From Plectosphaerella cucumerina (Eukaryota > Ascomycota > Sordariomycetes > Glomerellales > Plectosphaerellaceae): a DNA stretch of 64,000 bases. This document shows, one piece after another, positions 10,916 to 21,810 of this stretch; the first letter of the stretch is position 1; each line of letters opens with the position of its first letter. The stretch lies in contig JAGPXD010000006.1 in NCBI GenBank assembly GCA_020746995.1, positions 1,860,001-1,924,000 of the forward strand. Reading direction: 5' to 3'. The notes under the pieces were generated by a model that was given only the letters and a program-made list of their open reading frames with translations, searched no databases and was not told the DNA's origin. The position numbers and the translations under genes were made by a program.

Positions 10916-11570
10916 ATCACCTTCGACCGTTCACCGCTTTCGCACCCCTTCTTCCCCATTCGCCTCCATCTGCGCGAGCGCGTCTTGTACGCCCCCGCGT
11001 CGCCTCTCTCCTGTCGGCTCATTTCAATCGTGTCGTCGGTTCAGCAAGTGCACGTGCTGGGCGGTCGGCCTGTCACGGTCTCTTGGGAGGGTCCTCGCGT
11101 CTTTTGGTCGGGCGAATGGGTAATGGTACCACAACACACACAAAGTCTTGTCGCGCGGCAAGCCGGCTATGGGAGGATTACACAGGGCATCACGTTTGTT
11201 TTTTACTACTGGCGTTGGGGGGTTGATGAAACCCAGGACATGAGATCCTCTGCCGGCGTCGGATGACGCCTTGTCTGAATGAATACTTCACCGATATGGT
11301 GTATTGATCAATACTCTTGTGTGCCGTGCTGTGATGACTGCGAGTGACTTTTGGGCGCTAGCTGGCCTCCGTCTGTCGGCACAGTTCTGGTAGGCACTGG
11401 GCGTCCAGGTCACTTGACGCAACTTGGAAACGGGACAGGTTGAAATCATTGGTGCTGATGCGTCATTCATGGGTATCTATTGTACAGCTCTAAGCCGAGA
11501 CTCGTCCATCGTCTCTCATGCCTCATCACCTCTCAAATCAACAAGAAATGCTGTTCCCCGCGCGCGAATC
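10916..11570. other. Intergenic, H4 and TRS20 3' ends
   Basis: About 650 bp between two converging genes. No gene or repeat recognised; it should hold both 3' untranslated regions. Confidence 0.5.
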
Positions 11571-12132
11571 CTACAAGTACTTACGCCCTGCCGCGGCAAC
11601 GCGCTGACGGAACACTGGACTCGTCACCTCGGTATTCGTGCTGTAGAACGGGTTCATGATGGCCTTGATCCAGTTCTCGTACGCCTCCATGAAGAAGTTC
11701 TTAACGGCCTCCTCTGTCGCAGGGCTCGTCGGGTTGGCGCCGATGGCCGTCGAGGAGCGCGATGTCGGCGGGCCAGGTGGCAGGGCGGGCTGGTGGAGGA
11801 GGAGGAATTTTACGTTTCCGCCCGTGACGAAGCAGGAGACGTAGTTGTTGAAGAACTTGTCGACGATCTTGAGGTACCTGGCGGGAGAAGGGCAAGTCAG
11901 CGGGCGGAAGGGGGGAGACGGGTAGGGCGTGGTGGTGGAAAACGTACATCTGCCCTTGTCCCCACTGGACTTCTTCGACTATGTCGAGGCTGCTGTGGAG
12001 GATGAACTGGTTGAGGTGGCGGACTTGGTCGTTGAAGCGCGACTGGCCGTCGCCGCCGGCTTTGGAGGTACCGAACTCGTGCTCGAAGAGGGGGTTGTCT
12101 TGCGTCCCGACGATGACGAAGTAGTACGACAT
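11571..12132 (-). CDS. TRS20: TRAPP complex subunit 2 (Trs20/sedlin)
   Basis: Small longin-fold subunit shared by TRAPP tethering complexes, acting in ER-to-Golgi vesicle tethering and as an adaptor for TRAPP III assembly. Reading the minus strand, exon 1 is 12132-11948 and exon 2 11877-11571, giving 163 residues. The start MSYYFVIVGTQDNPLFEHEF and the motif MYLKIVDKFFNNYVSCFVTG are diagnostic. The C-terminus NPFYSTNTEVTSPVFRQRV is also conserved. The 70-nt intron (GTACGT...CTGAC...CCAG) splits the Met codon of GQMYLK. A Pro/Ser/Thr insertion (PPGPPTSRSSTAIGANPTS) makes it slightly longer than human sedlin (140). It is divergent from MRPL31 with 488 bp between starts. Confidence 0.95.
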
Positions 12133-12620
12133 GGTCGCGGGGTGTTTTCGAGTGGTTCTGGGGAACGGAGGGGCAAATTCTGAGTGTCGTGGGCTCCTCG
12201 ACGCGGATGGCTTGCTGGCTGTCTATCTGTCGCTGGATGCCCGGCTCGACTGGAGGTTGCGAGAAGCGACAGACAGGTGGGGACCTCTCGCTGCGTGCAA
12301 TGTGGTACCTGGCACTGTGCAGGCCAGGGGACGATGCAGGGGCGCGTTAGGTAAGCCGGACGCGAACCCGACTGGGTGAGGTGGGTCAATCGGTCGACTT
12401 GGAGCTCTCCGTTCCAAAATTTCGAGGAACGACAACCCTGCGACCATCAACCCATCGACGACAAACCACCCGACCAACCCGCGAGGTCAGCAGCCAGCCG
12501 CCGTCGAAGAATCTCTCCTCCGTCCCCGTCACAGACGTAGAGAGATACAACTTCCTTCACATCCGCGCCGAAGCGCCTGAGGCGAACACAATCGAAGGGC
12601 GCCTCTCGACACCACACACA
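12133..12620. other. Divergent promoter TRS20/MRPL31
   Basis: A 488-bp spacer between divergent starts, with no gene inside. It should contain both promoters. I see no clear TATA box. Confidence 0.5.
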
Positions 12621-13011
12621 ATGTTCGGCCCCTTCCGCGTCACAAACCCCCTCTCGGGCGGCCTGCTGTGGAAGATCCCGTGGCGGCTGTCAAAGTTCCA
12701 GAAGAGGCGGCAGCGCGAGCGCCTCCGCGCCGTCGACACGGTGGTGGCGACCGTGGACGCGGCGCTGGCCCGGCAGGGCACGACGGTCGCGGCCGTGGAG
12801 CTGTGGAAGTCGGCAATGCCGACCGAGGCGGAGATGCTGGCGCGCGACAAGTACACCATGTTTGACAGGAAGGAGAAGAGGTATCGCAAGGGCATCCACA
12901 GTGAGTTCGTCCCAGGGGGAGGTGTGGAAGGATGGAGGCTGACGGTGTGTGTGTGCAGAGCTGCCCAAGTGGACGAGGGTGTCGCAGCGTGTTAACCCTC
13001 CTGGATACTGA
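12621..13011 (+). CDS. MRPL31: Mitochondrial large-subunit ribosomal protein mL60 (MRPL31)
   Basis: Fungal-type component of the mitochondrial 54S large subunit. Exon 1 12621-12900 and exon 2 12959-13011 give 110 residues. Diagnostic text includes the start MFGPFRVTNPLSGGLLWKIPW, the segment RLSKFQKRRQRERLRAVDTV, and the C-terminal KLPKWTRVSQRVNPPGY after the splice. The 58-nt intron (GTGAGT...CTGAC...CAG) interrupts the Lys codon of IHKLP. Without splicing the frame would run into unrelated sequence. Length and basic composition match the family. ATG 12621 begins the conserved N-terminus, so upstream in-frame ATGs are rejected. It is divergent from TRS20. Confidence 0.94.
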
Positions 13012-14271
13012 GGGGTGTCAGGGCCCGCGACGGCGGGAGGAACCTTTGGAAGGGGGAGGGCGTGGGCCGCCGGACTCGCGAGGGTTTCTGGCCCGAGAGG
13101 GGGGGGGAGGAGGAGGAGGAGAGGGAGGAGGAGTGTATGGGAGGTATGGGCATGTCCTGGGAGCGTGTCCATGTGTACAACGGCAACAAATGTATGGGGA
13201 ACAAATACCCGAATGTACTATTCTGCAAGAGAATGACATGCTGAGTGGGTGGGTGTGCTTGACGTGCTGACTTGTGAGAAAGGGAGGAGGATGGGACGGA
13301 AGCGGCAGGACATGTCTGAAGACGAGGAATGGGGAAGCATTATGTAGTCCGACAACTCCAGCTTTCGATGAAGTGCCAGGAACTCGACATCGACCAGTCG
13401 CACATCACAAGGAGGGATGTGCACACTTCCGAAAACAACTGCAGGAGAGGGTGGGGATATCCCAAAGTCCGTGCACACTGTTGCAGCCTTGCAGGACAGT
13501 CGTTGCACCACCACAGCCAATCGTGGCTGCTAGTGGAAAAACATATGCAAGTTGACAAGGTAGTCATGATCGGCTCGGTGCAAGCTCTTGAAGGTATCCT
13601 CGCACCTGGCCAGTTGGGATTTCCGACAACCTGGGTGCTCTCGAGGGACTGACCAGCCAATTGGGATTCCCGACACCTGAATGCTACGACACCTGGATGC
13701 TACGACACCTGAATGCTAGGACGCCTGAATGCTAGGACGCCTGAATGCTAGGACGCCTGAATGCTCCGACACCTGATAGCTCCGACACCCGAATGCTCCG
13801 ACACCCGAATGCTACTAGTATGGAGGATCTGGCAGGCTGGCTGCCGTTCTTTACTCCGTCCGTCAACGAAGTTACATCCATGCGTATTGGCTTCAGCAGC
13901 GAGAAGGAAGTATCCCAGATGTCTCCTGAGAGCTCCAGTTTCTTGTCCCGTCCCGACCTCATCGTGGTGGTACACAAGACTCCCTCAGATGAGACCTCAA
14001 AATTACAAACCCTCTTGGCTACGCTCACACAACGTTGGTTGCTGCCACTGGCACGCATCCCACCTTGGTCTGACGGTTGCCCACCGCCCTATGCACGAGA
14101 CCATCAAGCGGGCGACCGGTGCCGTGGGTTATGTGCGGAAACATGGGTGAAGGGGTCCTGTGTAATTCGAGTGACGCTGAACTGCAACGATGTGCCGTGT
14201 CATGAACGCTCCATATTCAGAGAAAGTATGCCCTCCTTGTACACACCCCACTACCGCGATGCAGCAACCAC
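13012..14271. other. Intergenic with minisatellite, MRPL31/NUP82 3' ends
   Basis: About 1.26 kb between two converging genes. It contains a G-rich stretch near 13090-13140 and the 16-bp tandem repeat described separately. Open frames here are short or are antisense extensions of NUP82. Confidence 0.55.
13672..13815. repeat. 16-bp minisatellite, nine copies
   Basis: Nine head-to-tail units of a 16-base consensus GACACCTGAATGCTAC occupy 13672-13815. Variants cluster: units 4-6 have GACGCC, units 8-9 GACACCC, and one unit reads GATAGC for GAATGC. A more diverged partial unit lies just upstream (13624-13639), inside a roughly 30-bp imperfect duplication whose two copies begin CCAGTTGGGA and CCAATTGGGA. 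Unit length is not a multiple of three and no gene covers it, so it is non-coding. The pattern suggests slippage or unequal exchange. Confidence 0.93.
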
Positions 14272-16991
14272 CTACACCTGCAGCCTCTCCAACCTGTCAC
14301 TGACGGCCTCGACCAACGCCGTCTCCCTGCTCAGCATGTCCATAACCTGCTGCAGCTTTGCCTTGCGCACCCCCGGCGGGATCCGCAGGCCTCGCGACGG
14401 CGACGCCACGACCTCCTTGCCCGCCTCCTCGGCCCCCTCGCCCTGCTGCTTCGTGACCCTCTGCACCTCAGCCGCCAGCTCATCCCGTAGCCGCGTCACC
14501 TCCGCCAGCCGCTCCGACAGCTTGTTCTGCGACTTGCCCGGCGACGAAGCCGACGAGCTCCCCAGCAGGCTGGCCTCGAGATTCCGCACCTCCTCCAGCA
14601 GCGCCCTCTCCTTGACGCTCAGCTCGCGCGCCGCCGACTTGGCCGCGTGCTTGCGGACGCGCTCGAGCCGGTCCGCCAGCTCCCGCTGCCTCTCCTGCGC
14701 CCTGTCGATGCGGCGCTGGAACCGGGCCTCGTCGCTCTCGCCCTCGCCGTCCTTGTCGTTGCCGGCGACCCGGTCGATGCGCTCCTTGACCTCGTTGGCC
14801 TTGCGCACCTGGTCCTGCAGGTCGGCGTGGAGGGAGCTGCAGCGGCGGAAGAGCTCGGCGACGGCGACGCCGAGCTTGTATGTGTCGTCGCCGAGGACGC
14901 GGTGGGCGTCGGTAAAGATCTGTAGCGTCATAGGCGACAGTCTGATGTCCTGGCCCAGCAGCGCCCTGTGGCGAGAGCTCTTGAGGCGGTTCATGAGCTC
15001 CGGCAAGCCGGACTGTTGGTCGAAGATATGAGAGGGCTGGAACGCGGGGCGGGGCTCGTAGAAATCCAGGGGCTGTGCCACGGCAGCAGGCTCTTCGTAG
15101 AACGGCGTCTCTTCGCGGACGGGCGTGAAGTCGTCCTCGGGGGTGTCGAAGGTCAGGGCGAGGGGCTCGCAGGCCGTGCCCGACAGGAGGAAGTATCCCA
15201 GATCGGGGTCGCGGATGACAGTGCTTGCGGCCAGAGGTATCGAGACGTCCGCCGAGGGTTTCGTGAAGAGCCTCTCGCGCGTCGAGCTCTGTCCATTGAC
15301 CAGGAGGCCGAGTCTGAAGTCCGAGCCTGCCTCCGACTCGCCCTGTAGCTCTCCCTCAAGCCTGAAGACCCAGGGGGCGAGGGACAGGAAGGTGACGCCG
15401 GCGTGATGCGTGACGAAGAACGAGTAGCGAGACAGCACGTCGGTGGAGAACATGGGCCAGCTGCCTTCGGTGACCTCGGCGGCGCCCATGGTGTCAATGG
15501 ACTGGAAGGTCAGGAGGGAGGGTGGGTCGGCGGTCTCTGCGAGCCTTGCCATCTTAGACTTGCTGCGAGGAGGCAACCACTGCGCCTCGATGCCCTCCAG
15601 GTCGAGGAGAATCCTGACCTGGCCAGAGGAGGAGAGAAGACAGACGACGGAGAGAGAGAGGCCCTCTTGGTCACCTTCGCTCAGGTCGAGGTCCTCATCC
15701 TCACCCGTCATGAGCTCGTCGGCATCAATCTTCTTGCCAATGACGTGAATGTCAGTGAGCAGCCCGTCCAGCTCATCTCCCTCGGGGTCGGCGATGAGCT
15801 CAAATGGACCCTGGAGGCGCGGCACGGCGCCCGGTCGCGAGGGGCGGTTGAAGACCTCAAGGAGAGGCTCTCCAAGACCAGGGTCAATGGTGTGGGGATC
15901 TTGCTTGTCGAGGTCACCCATCCACTCCAGCTGCTGCTGGGCCAGGAGCTTGGTGTACTCTGAAATCTCCGGATCGTCTTCAATGGCGGCAACCTTGGAG
16001 ACGATGGAAACGGACAGCGAGGGGATCAGCGTCGAAGGAGGCGCCCACTTGGCGGGGAGAAGAGGGCAGAGAGCGTAGACGTCGCCTTCGGTCATGGCAA
16101 CCCAGAGGGTCATAGGACTCCAGCCGTCGGAGCCACGCTCAGCAAAGCAGGCGGCGGCAACCTCCATCTCAAAGGTATCGGGCGAGAAGTTCGTGTTGTT
16201 AATCGAAGTCGATGCCGAGAAGTCCTGATCGAGCGCGGTGCCGTCGGCCAGCTTCTTGAGGTCGACGGAGAGCGAGGGTGTGTCGAAGGACCACCGATTC
16301 TCCAGGGAGAGCTCCCAGACGCGGACGATGGCATCGGCGGTGACGGTCACCAGACAGGAGCCGTTAACTCCCAGAGGGTGCCAGATAGCCGAGGCGACGG
16401 CGGAGCGAGACGTAACATGTGTTGTCGGTCCAAGGGTCCACGTCTTGGACTTGAGCGGACCGGAGTCCTCAGAGGTGAGGTGTGATGGGTCGGGAAGAAT
16501 GCAGACGTGAACGGTGTGTGTAGTGAGGATTGCGAGGAAGTCCGAATTGGGCGACATGACGAGCTGTCTGATGTCGTCGGCAACGGGGATCTTGATGGCC
16601 TAGGTGACAGTTAGTTTTGGGGCGCGCAACAACAGACGGTTGCCTCGCAACTCACCCGGAAGCCCTGGGCGGCGGCCTCTTCCTCGGTAGACGGCAGCAC
16701 TTCATCGTTGAAGGGCGAGGCGGAGTGTTCCCTCTTGATGCGACTGATCGAGCGGCGGTGCGGTTCCCGCGACGTCCAAGTCTCCTTCAGGTAGGCAAGG
16801 TCCGCCCACCGCAGTTCCTTGCCGATGGCGACGAAGACTTCCGTGCCGCGCCGGGCAATGGTACGGCGCGGGCCCGGGAGGCTGCGCTTCTTAGAGCCAT
16901 AGGTCGGTGTGCCCTCGGTGGCAGCTGCGAAGAGTCGCTGGCCGGGGCCCTGGGCCAGCCATGGAGCTGTGTAGCTCTTAATCTTGGGCAT
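14272..16991 (-). CDS. NUP82: Nucleoporin Nup82 (Nup88-like)
   Basis: Cytoplasmic-side nuclear pore subunit needed for mRNA export, normally held with Nup159 and Nsp1. Minus-strand exon 1 16991-16656 and exon 2 16599-14272 encode 887 residues. The N-terminal two thirds look like a beta-propeller, with repeated segments such as ASAIWHPLGVNGSCLVTVT and AIVRVWEL. An acidic loop follows (about 365-400). The C-terminal 200 residues are strongly charged and heptad-like (QERQRELADRLERVRKH, LSERLAEVTRLRDELAAEVQ), predicting coiled coils used to bind partners. Length agrees with filamentous-fungal Nup82. The 56-nt intron (GTGAGT...CTAAC...TAG) is phase 0. It is divergent from CBP20 with 452 bp between starts. 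The propeller plus coiled-coil layout is clear; the Nup82 name rests on my recognition of the N-terminus. Confidence 0.8.
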
Positions 16992-17443
16992 GGCGGCTCG
17001 GGAGGTCGCTGCACGAGGCAAGCCTGGAGGTGTCGGTGCCGGTTTGGTTTCGGACGTCGGCGAGGATGAAGGAATTGAGTCGGAGGATCTGTCGGGGTCG
17101 AGCTGGTGCGTGGTATGTATTAAGAGCAAGCTGGGAAACTGGAATTGTAACTTCCAGGACCAGAGGTGAGAACGAAGCTCCAAAAACAACGGACTTTGTT
17201 AGCGCGACCGGCCAACGAGCAGAGACGCTTCACCAAGCCAGGTGCGTTGACCCGCTTTTATTTCCATCGCCAGGCAGAGCGACAATGAAGCTCGGTTGAC
17301 TACCACTCTCAACAGCAAACAAACAACTGCGCAACTACCACGACCTCATATCTAACCTCCCTCCTCACCCTCATCAGTACTCATATCAAGAAGGAAGCGA
17401 TCTAGACATCTCAGCCTCAATTGCGCGATATACCACCGCCGCA
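16992..17443. other. Divergent promoter NUP82/CBP20
   Basis: A 452-bp spacer between divergent starts. A 66-codon open extension of NUP82 exon 1 continues in frame to 17189, but the conserved start is ATG 16991. No other gene seen. Confidence 0.5.
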
Positions 17444-18135
17444 ATGGTGACCGAAGTTCGCAGCACAGTCGACCGTCTCGACAGACCGAGCGCATACTAC
17501 CAGAATAAGGTGCGCCTGCCCTGTCCTCCCACCAGACTTGAACCCCAGGACTGACCTCCGTCGTCGCAGAACAAGCGCAGGAGGAACGAGAACCGTGACG
17601 GAGATGCAGACGCCGATGTGTCCGAAGCGAAGGAACCCGTCGATCCCCTCGCCAACTCTTCGACACTCTACGTTGGCAACTTGTTCGTTTTGCCCGCCCT
17701 GCCCTTCCTACATATGCGCTCTTTCCCCCAAGTCAAACCCCACCGCTGACTCGTGCGCCTCGCAGGTCCTTCTACACAACGGAAGAACAGGTATACGAGC
17801 TCTTCTCAAAGTGCGGCGAGATCAAGCGCCTCGTCATGGGTCTCGACCGTTTCAACAAGACGCCCTGCGGCTTCTGCTTCGTCGAATACTACACACACCA
17901 GGACGCCCTGGATTGCATGAAGTACATCGGCGGCACAAAGCTCGACGAGCGCGTGATCCGCACCGACCTCGACCCCGGCTTCGAAGAGGGACGCCAGTAC
18001 GGACGCGGTAAGAGCGGCGGCCAGGTCCGCGACGAGTACCGCGAGGACTACGACGAGGGCCGGGGCGGACTCGGGAGGCAGATCCAGGACCACAGGGATG
18101 GTCGCGCATATGACGAGGACTATGGGCGGCGGTAG
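17444..18135 (+). CDS. CBC2: Nuclear cap-binding protein subunit 2 (CBP20)
   Basis: Binds the m7G cap of nuclear transcripts as a heterodimer with CBP80 and acts in splicing, 3' processing and export. Exons 17444-17509, 17570-17682 and 17766-18135 give 182 residues. The single RRM shows RNP2 (LYVGNL, its Leu codon split by intron 2) and RNP1 (CGFCFVEYY). Cap-binding context is visible: RPSAYYQNK before the RRM, and RVIRTDLDPGF then GRQYGRGKSGGQVRDEYR after it. Human CBP20 has Trp where this protein has Leu in IRTDLD. Introns are 60 and 83 nt; the second uses the weak donor GTTCGT but is fixed by the reading frame. The tail is Arg/Gly/Asp-rich. It is divergent from NUP82, so two RNA-export genes sit back to back. 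Confidence 0.97.
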
Positions 18136-20539
18136 AGGGACGGTTGGGTTGGGACTGCGGGCGTGAAGGTCTTGAATCTGGCTCACCGTTGTTGCACACC
18201 GACACTGGCGCACCGCAGGTTAAGGCCTGACTTCGCGGGACACACCGTCGCGCGACTGTCGTCCTTCCCTTTTGGCCGTCACGAGATGCTTGTCTGCCTC
18301 AACGAGGCGGGACAGGGCGACGCGATGCGAGGATGCCGGTGAAGAAAGCTGGGAACTCGATCACTCGGAGTCTCTTTGTCGCAGGCCGTCACAGAGAGGC
18401 CCAATTCCGGCATCACCATCACGTTGTTTAGCTGCACCTTGGGCACACTGATACTGGGAGCAATTGGGCGAGCATGGGGCCATTGAGTTGAAGGATCGCC
18501 TTGCCGCCTCGTCTTGGCCAACACGATAAGCGCGCGAAGCAATGCGACACTGCTGAGCTTGACTGACCTCGAGGGACGTGGGGTTGTGAGCCTCGCGGTA
18601 CTACGGCGTTCTGGTGCAGGAAGATCGCTTTGGAGGCAGATCTGCGGTATCCGCGAATGGGGCTTGCTGTCGGCAGGTTGATCTGCGCTTCCCATCACCA
18701 ATTGGCCAAAGAGGGCGGGTGGTCCCAGGATGAACCCTCGAGGGAATGATGCCCAAAATATTGTATTATAGGTACCTATTCACGGGAGCAACAGCGGCCA
18801 AGACAGTCGTGAGCCTGACGTATCGTAGGGGTTGAAGTTATTCGCTTGTGAGGCTATCACGAAACTTGGATATTGGGAAGCTGCCACCGAGGGCTTCCTG
18901 CCATGTGGATGTTTTCTTGGGCCCAACCTGGAATCCACTACCTACTTTTTTAGCGTGAAATAATCCACCTCAACTGCCGAAAGGAAAGTGCTGTTTGCCA
19001 TTCTGGGGCTCCGTTGTAAGGCATTTGGGCAGAGGCAGGAATAGTCGACAGGGGGCATGGTCTCAGTCCAAGTGGCAGTCGCGACATACGTACCTACCTC
19101 CTGTCACACAACAGCTCGCCTCGGCCGGATGTCTTGCATACCAGATGTTCCAAGTTTTTCCATCCAATCCTCCCATGCAGTATTGGGCGCAACTACACAC
19201 ACACGTATCACACAACTCGTCGTCGAAGACGAAGCCTTCCACGCCAGATCACCTGTGCAACATCGACGACGCCCGCTTGGGCGAGGTCTTCCCGTCGCCT
19301 TACCTCGGGATCCTGCAACCCTGCGCGTCGGATCGCCAAACGCACGACAACATCGGCATCTGATTGTCGCCCGATCCCGAGCGTGGAAGCCCGAAAGTCG
19401 CCTCCGAATGTTGACAATGATGCGAGCCCTGCTTGCAAGTTGCCAGCCTTGTTCGACAACTGGACGTGAACCCGTCTCGACGAGTCAGTCAAATGCCTGT
19501 CAGTGGCACTGCTCCTCGGGCACCCAGAAATGTCATCCAGCGGTGCTGACTGCTGGAGGCATGTGGTCGTTGAGGGCCGGACTTGTTGTTCCACGGCACT
19601 CGCTGCCTTCCCCTGAGACGCACGCGGTGGCTTATGAGCTGATTTCGGGATCCAGCAGAACGGGACGAAAGCACGGGCAACGACTTACACATGGCTGCTA
19701 CCGCAATCTCTCGGTGTACGGGGGGCCCGGCTGCTTCCCGCGCCAGCAGAATCGGTGAGCCAGGGTCACCGTCATTCCCCCTGCGCGAAGTTGTTGGGGT
19801 CGCCCGGTCGGTCTGAGAAATGTACAGTACCTCAATGGCAGATTCGTGCCACCACCGATACCGCACGACACCCCCGGCCGGACATCTCCACGACCTCTCC
19901 CTCTTCCCCTCGCTGCCTTACCCGTTGGTCTGCGCTCTGCCGTCAGACCAGTGGGTGGCCGTCAACGGGCTCTGGAGTCGCACATATTCCTTTTCCGGTC
20001 CCTGGACGTGTCAGGGCGACGACTTACAGCCCCGACCCCCTGCAATGACACCTGGCCTTCCTGCTGGATTTCGATGCCATCCCGGGACGAGTCACCCACA
20101 GCCATGTACACGGATACATGTCCGGTCTGACCTTGTCTTGCTTAAGGTTCGTCTGCCTCCTGCCCCTGGCGCTGCTACCACGGCCAAGGCGCAACCCTGG
20201 CTGTCTTCTATTGAAAGACAAGCGTACCCGTACCGTGGCTTGAACGGATGGCCGCCCACCGTCCGCCTCACTTTTTCCAGACTGGCCGTTGCTTAGGTGT
20301 GTGTACTGCCTTGCATAGGATGTGGTCGCATTGTCGAGCATTCTTTAAGATTTGGTTCTCCGTGCCATGGCTGTTGCCCTAAAGCAGACAGCTTGCACTT
20401 GTTGCCTTTTTGGGAGCCGCTCAGCATATTCCTCGTCTAATCACCCATTACTTGTCTCTTCACTTCAACAAGAGATTCCTCCCCTGCTCTTGAATTTCTT
20501 GGAACTTCCCTGACCGCAGACCAATGCTCCGAGGCCGAC
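18136..20539. other. Gene-poor 2.4-kb stretch
   Basis: No gene supported. The part around 18740-18980 is AT-richer and contains GGTACCTA-like words common in ascomycete spacers. The longest open frame (19057-19758 plus, 233 codons) has no recognisable motif and ordinary Ser/Arg/His-rich shadow composition. The last part is the promoter of the gene starting at 20540. Confidence 0.5.
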
Positions 20540-21810
20540 ATGCGGCAAGCAACACCCCCGTCGATGAGCTGGACGGCGCTCAGGCAGCAGATCATTGGTG
20601 AGCTACAGCACAACCCTCCTACAACGAAACCCCAAATTCATCGATCAATCCAACGGGCTAATTGTCGAACGCCGTGTTCGTAGACAACTACAGCTTCCTC
20701 TCTGCTTCCGGTCCTTCCGATGCAAAGCTCAGCATCATCTCGTCGGTAGACAGAAAGGGTATCTGGCATGCCCGTATCATCCATTCGACGAGAGCACGGC
20801 GCGATGAAGGGTTGAGCGGGTCTGCACCGACAGAATGGTCGGCAATGTGCGACTTGCACCTGCGGACATGCCAGGCAGTCCACCACTATTTCGAAGCCAA
20901 CGGTGCCGCCTACCCCCGAGCCTTCGATTCGGACGAAGAGTCGGATGCCGACGACGACGGTGAACAAGACGGAGACGATGCCGACGTGGACCCCGACGAC
21001 GTATCGGTGTGGAACGATGGGTCTCCTGACCTACCAGACGAGTCGGATGACGAGGAGATATTGCCTGCCGGCGTCAACAATACTATGAGGCCGTCGGCCC
21101 AGCCTCTCTCTAGAGGAAGCATTGGACTGGCTCGGGCGAGCGTTTCTGCTGTCAGCAGAATTGATAGGGCTGCTGCAGGAGGCATCCGGGACCAACCACG
21201 TGAGCCAGTGGCCAGCATGAAGCAAGGGCTTCTCTCGGAACCATTGGTACGCACGCAAAAGTCCCAGGGTCGCGCAGTTGATGAGGTTGGGCCTCAAGAT
21301 TTCGGTTCCCACCAAACGAAGGCAGCCAACGACAGCACGATCGCTGCCCGGACAGCCACGCCACCGCCCCCTCCTCCTGCTCAGCTCGTGGTCGAGGCTC
21401 GCGGTCCAAGCGAGGCCCAGGCACCAGCTTCGTCTTACCATGTCCGCCTTGTAATCTCAATGGCCACCACGGACGCGCCCTCGGAGAGCACTCCCGCCTA
21501 CCAGATGGTCACAACAATCGCTCGCCCAAGCCTGCACGCGCTCCTCGGCGCCGCTGTCGGCTACATCCGCACCGTGCCGGCGCCTGACGTCCCGGGAGAG
21601 ACACCGACGCTGCGGGCACGGGTCAAGCGCGTCCAAATGGGTGACTCCATGTGGGATATGGGCGGCTACCGGTGCGACGACATGAGTATCTTCTTCGCGC
21701 CGGGCCCCAACGGCCCCACGCTGCCTCTGTTCGAGATCGAGGTGGAAGATGCCACGGGGCTGGCTGCCACGCTTGGCGAAGACGGGAAGCCCTGTTCTGA
21801 TGAGCCTTGA
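20540..21810 (+). CDS. Unrecognised acidic protein
   Basis: I do not recognise the family. Exon 1 20540-20597 and exon 2 20684-21810 give 394 residues. The 86-nt intron (GTGAGC...GCTAAT...TAG) joins QQIID to NYSFLSASG; the splice creates an Asp codon and places an ATG in frame. This support is independent of homology. The N-terminal third contains WHARIIHSTRAR and a Trp/His/Cys-rich helix region. A very acidic block (about residues 110-150, DEESDADDDGEQDGDD) follows, then a disordered Ser/Pro linker with seven consecutive prolines' worth of Pro-rich text near 230. The C-terminal 120 residues look folded (SYHVRLVISMATTD, then IFFAPGPNGPTLPLFEIEVE). No signal peptide or membrane segment is seen. 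Probably a lineage-restricted cytosolic or nuclear protein. Confidence 0.6.

Noticed and set aside
13745..15031. A 428-codon plus-strand frame
   Set aside because: It lies antisense to NUP82 for most of its length, begins inside the minisatellite, and is a Ser/Arg-rich mirror of the coiled-coil region.
19057..19758. A 233-codon plus-strand frame in the gene-poor region
   Set aside because: No motif, no splice logic, and strong overlap with other open frames; treated as chance in GC-rich DNA.
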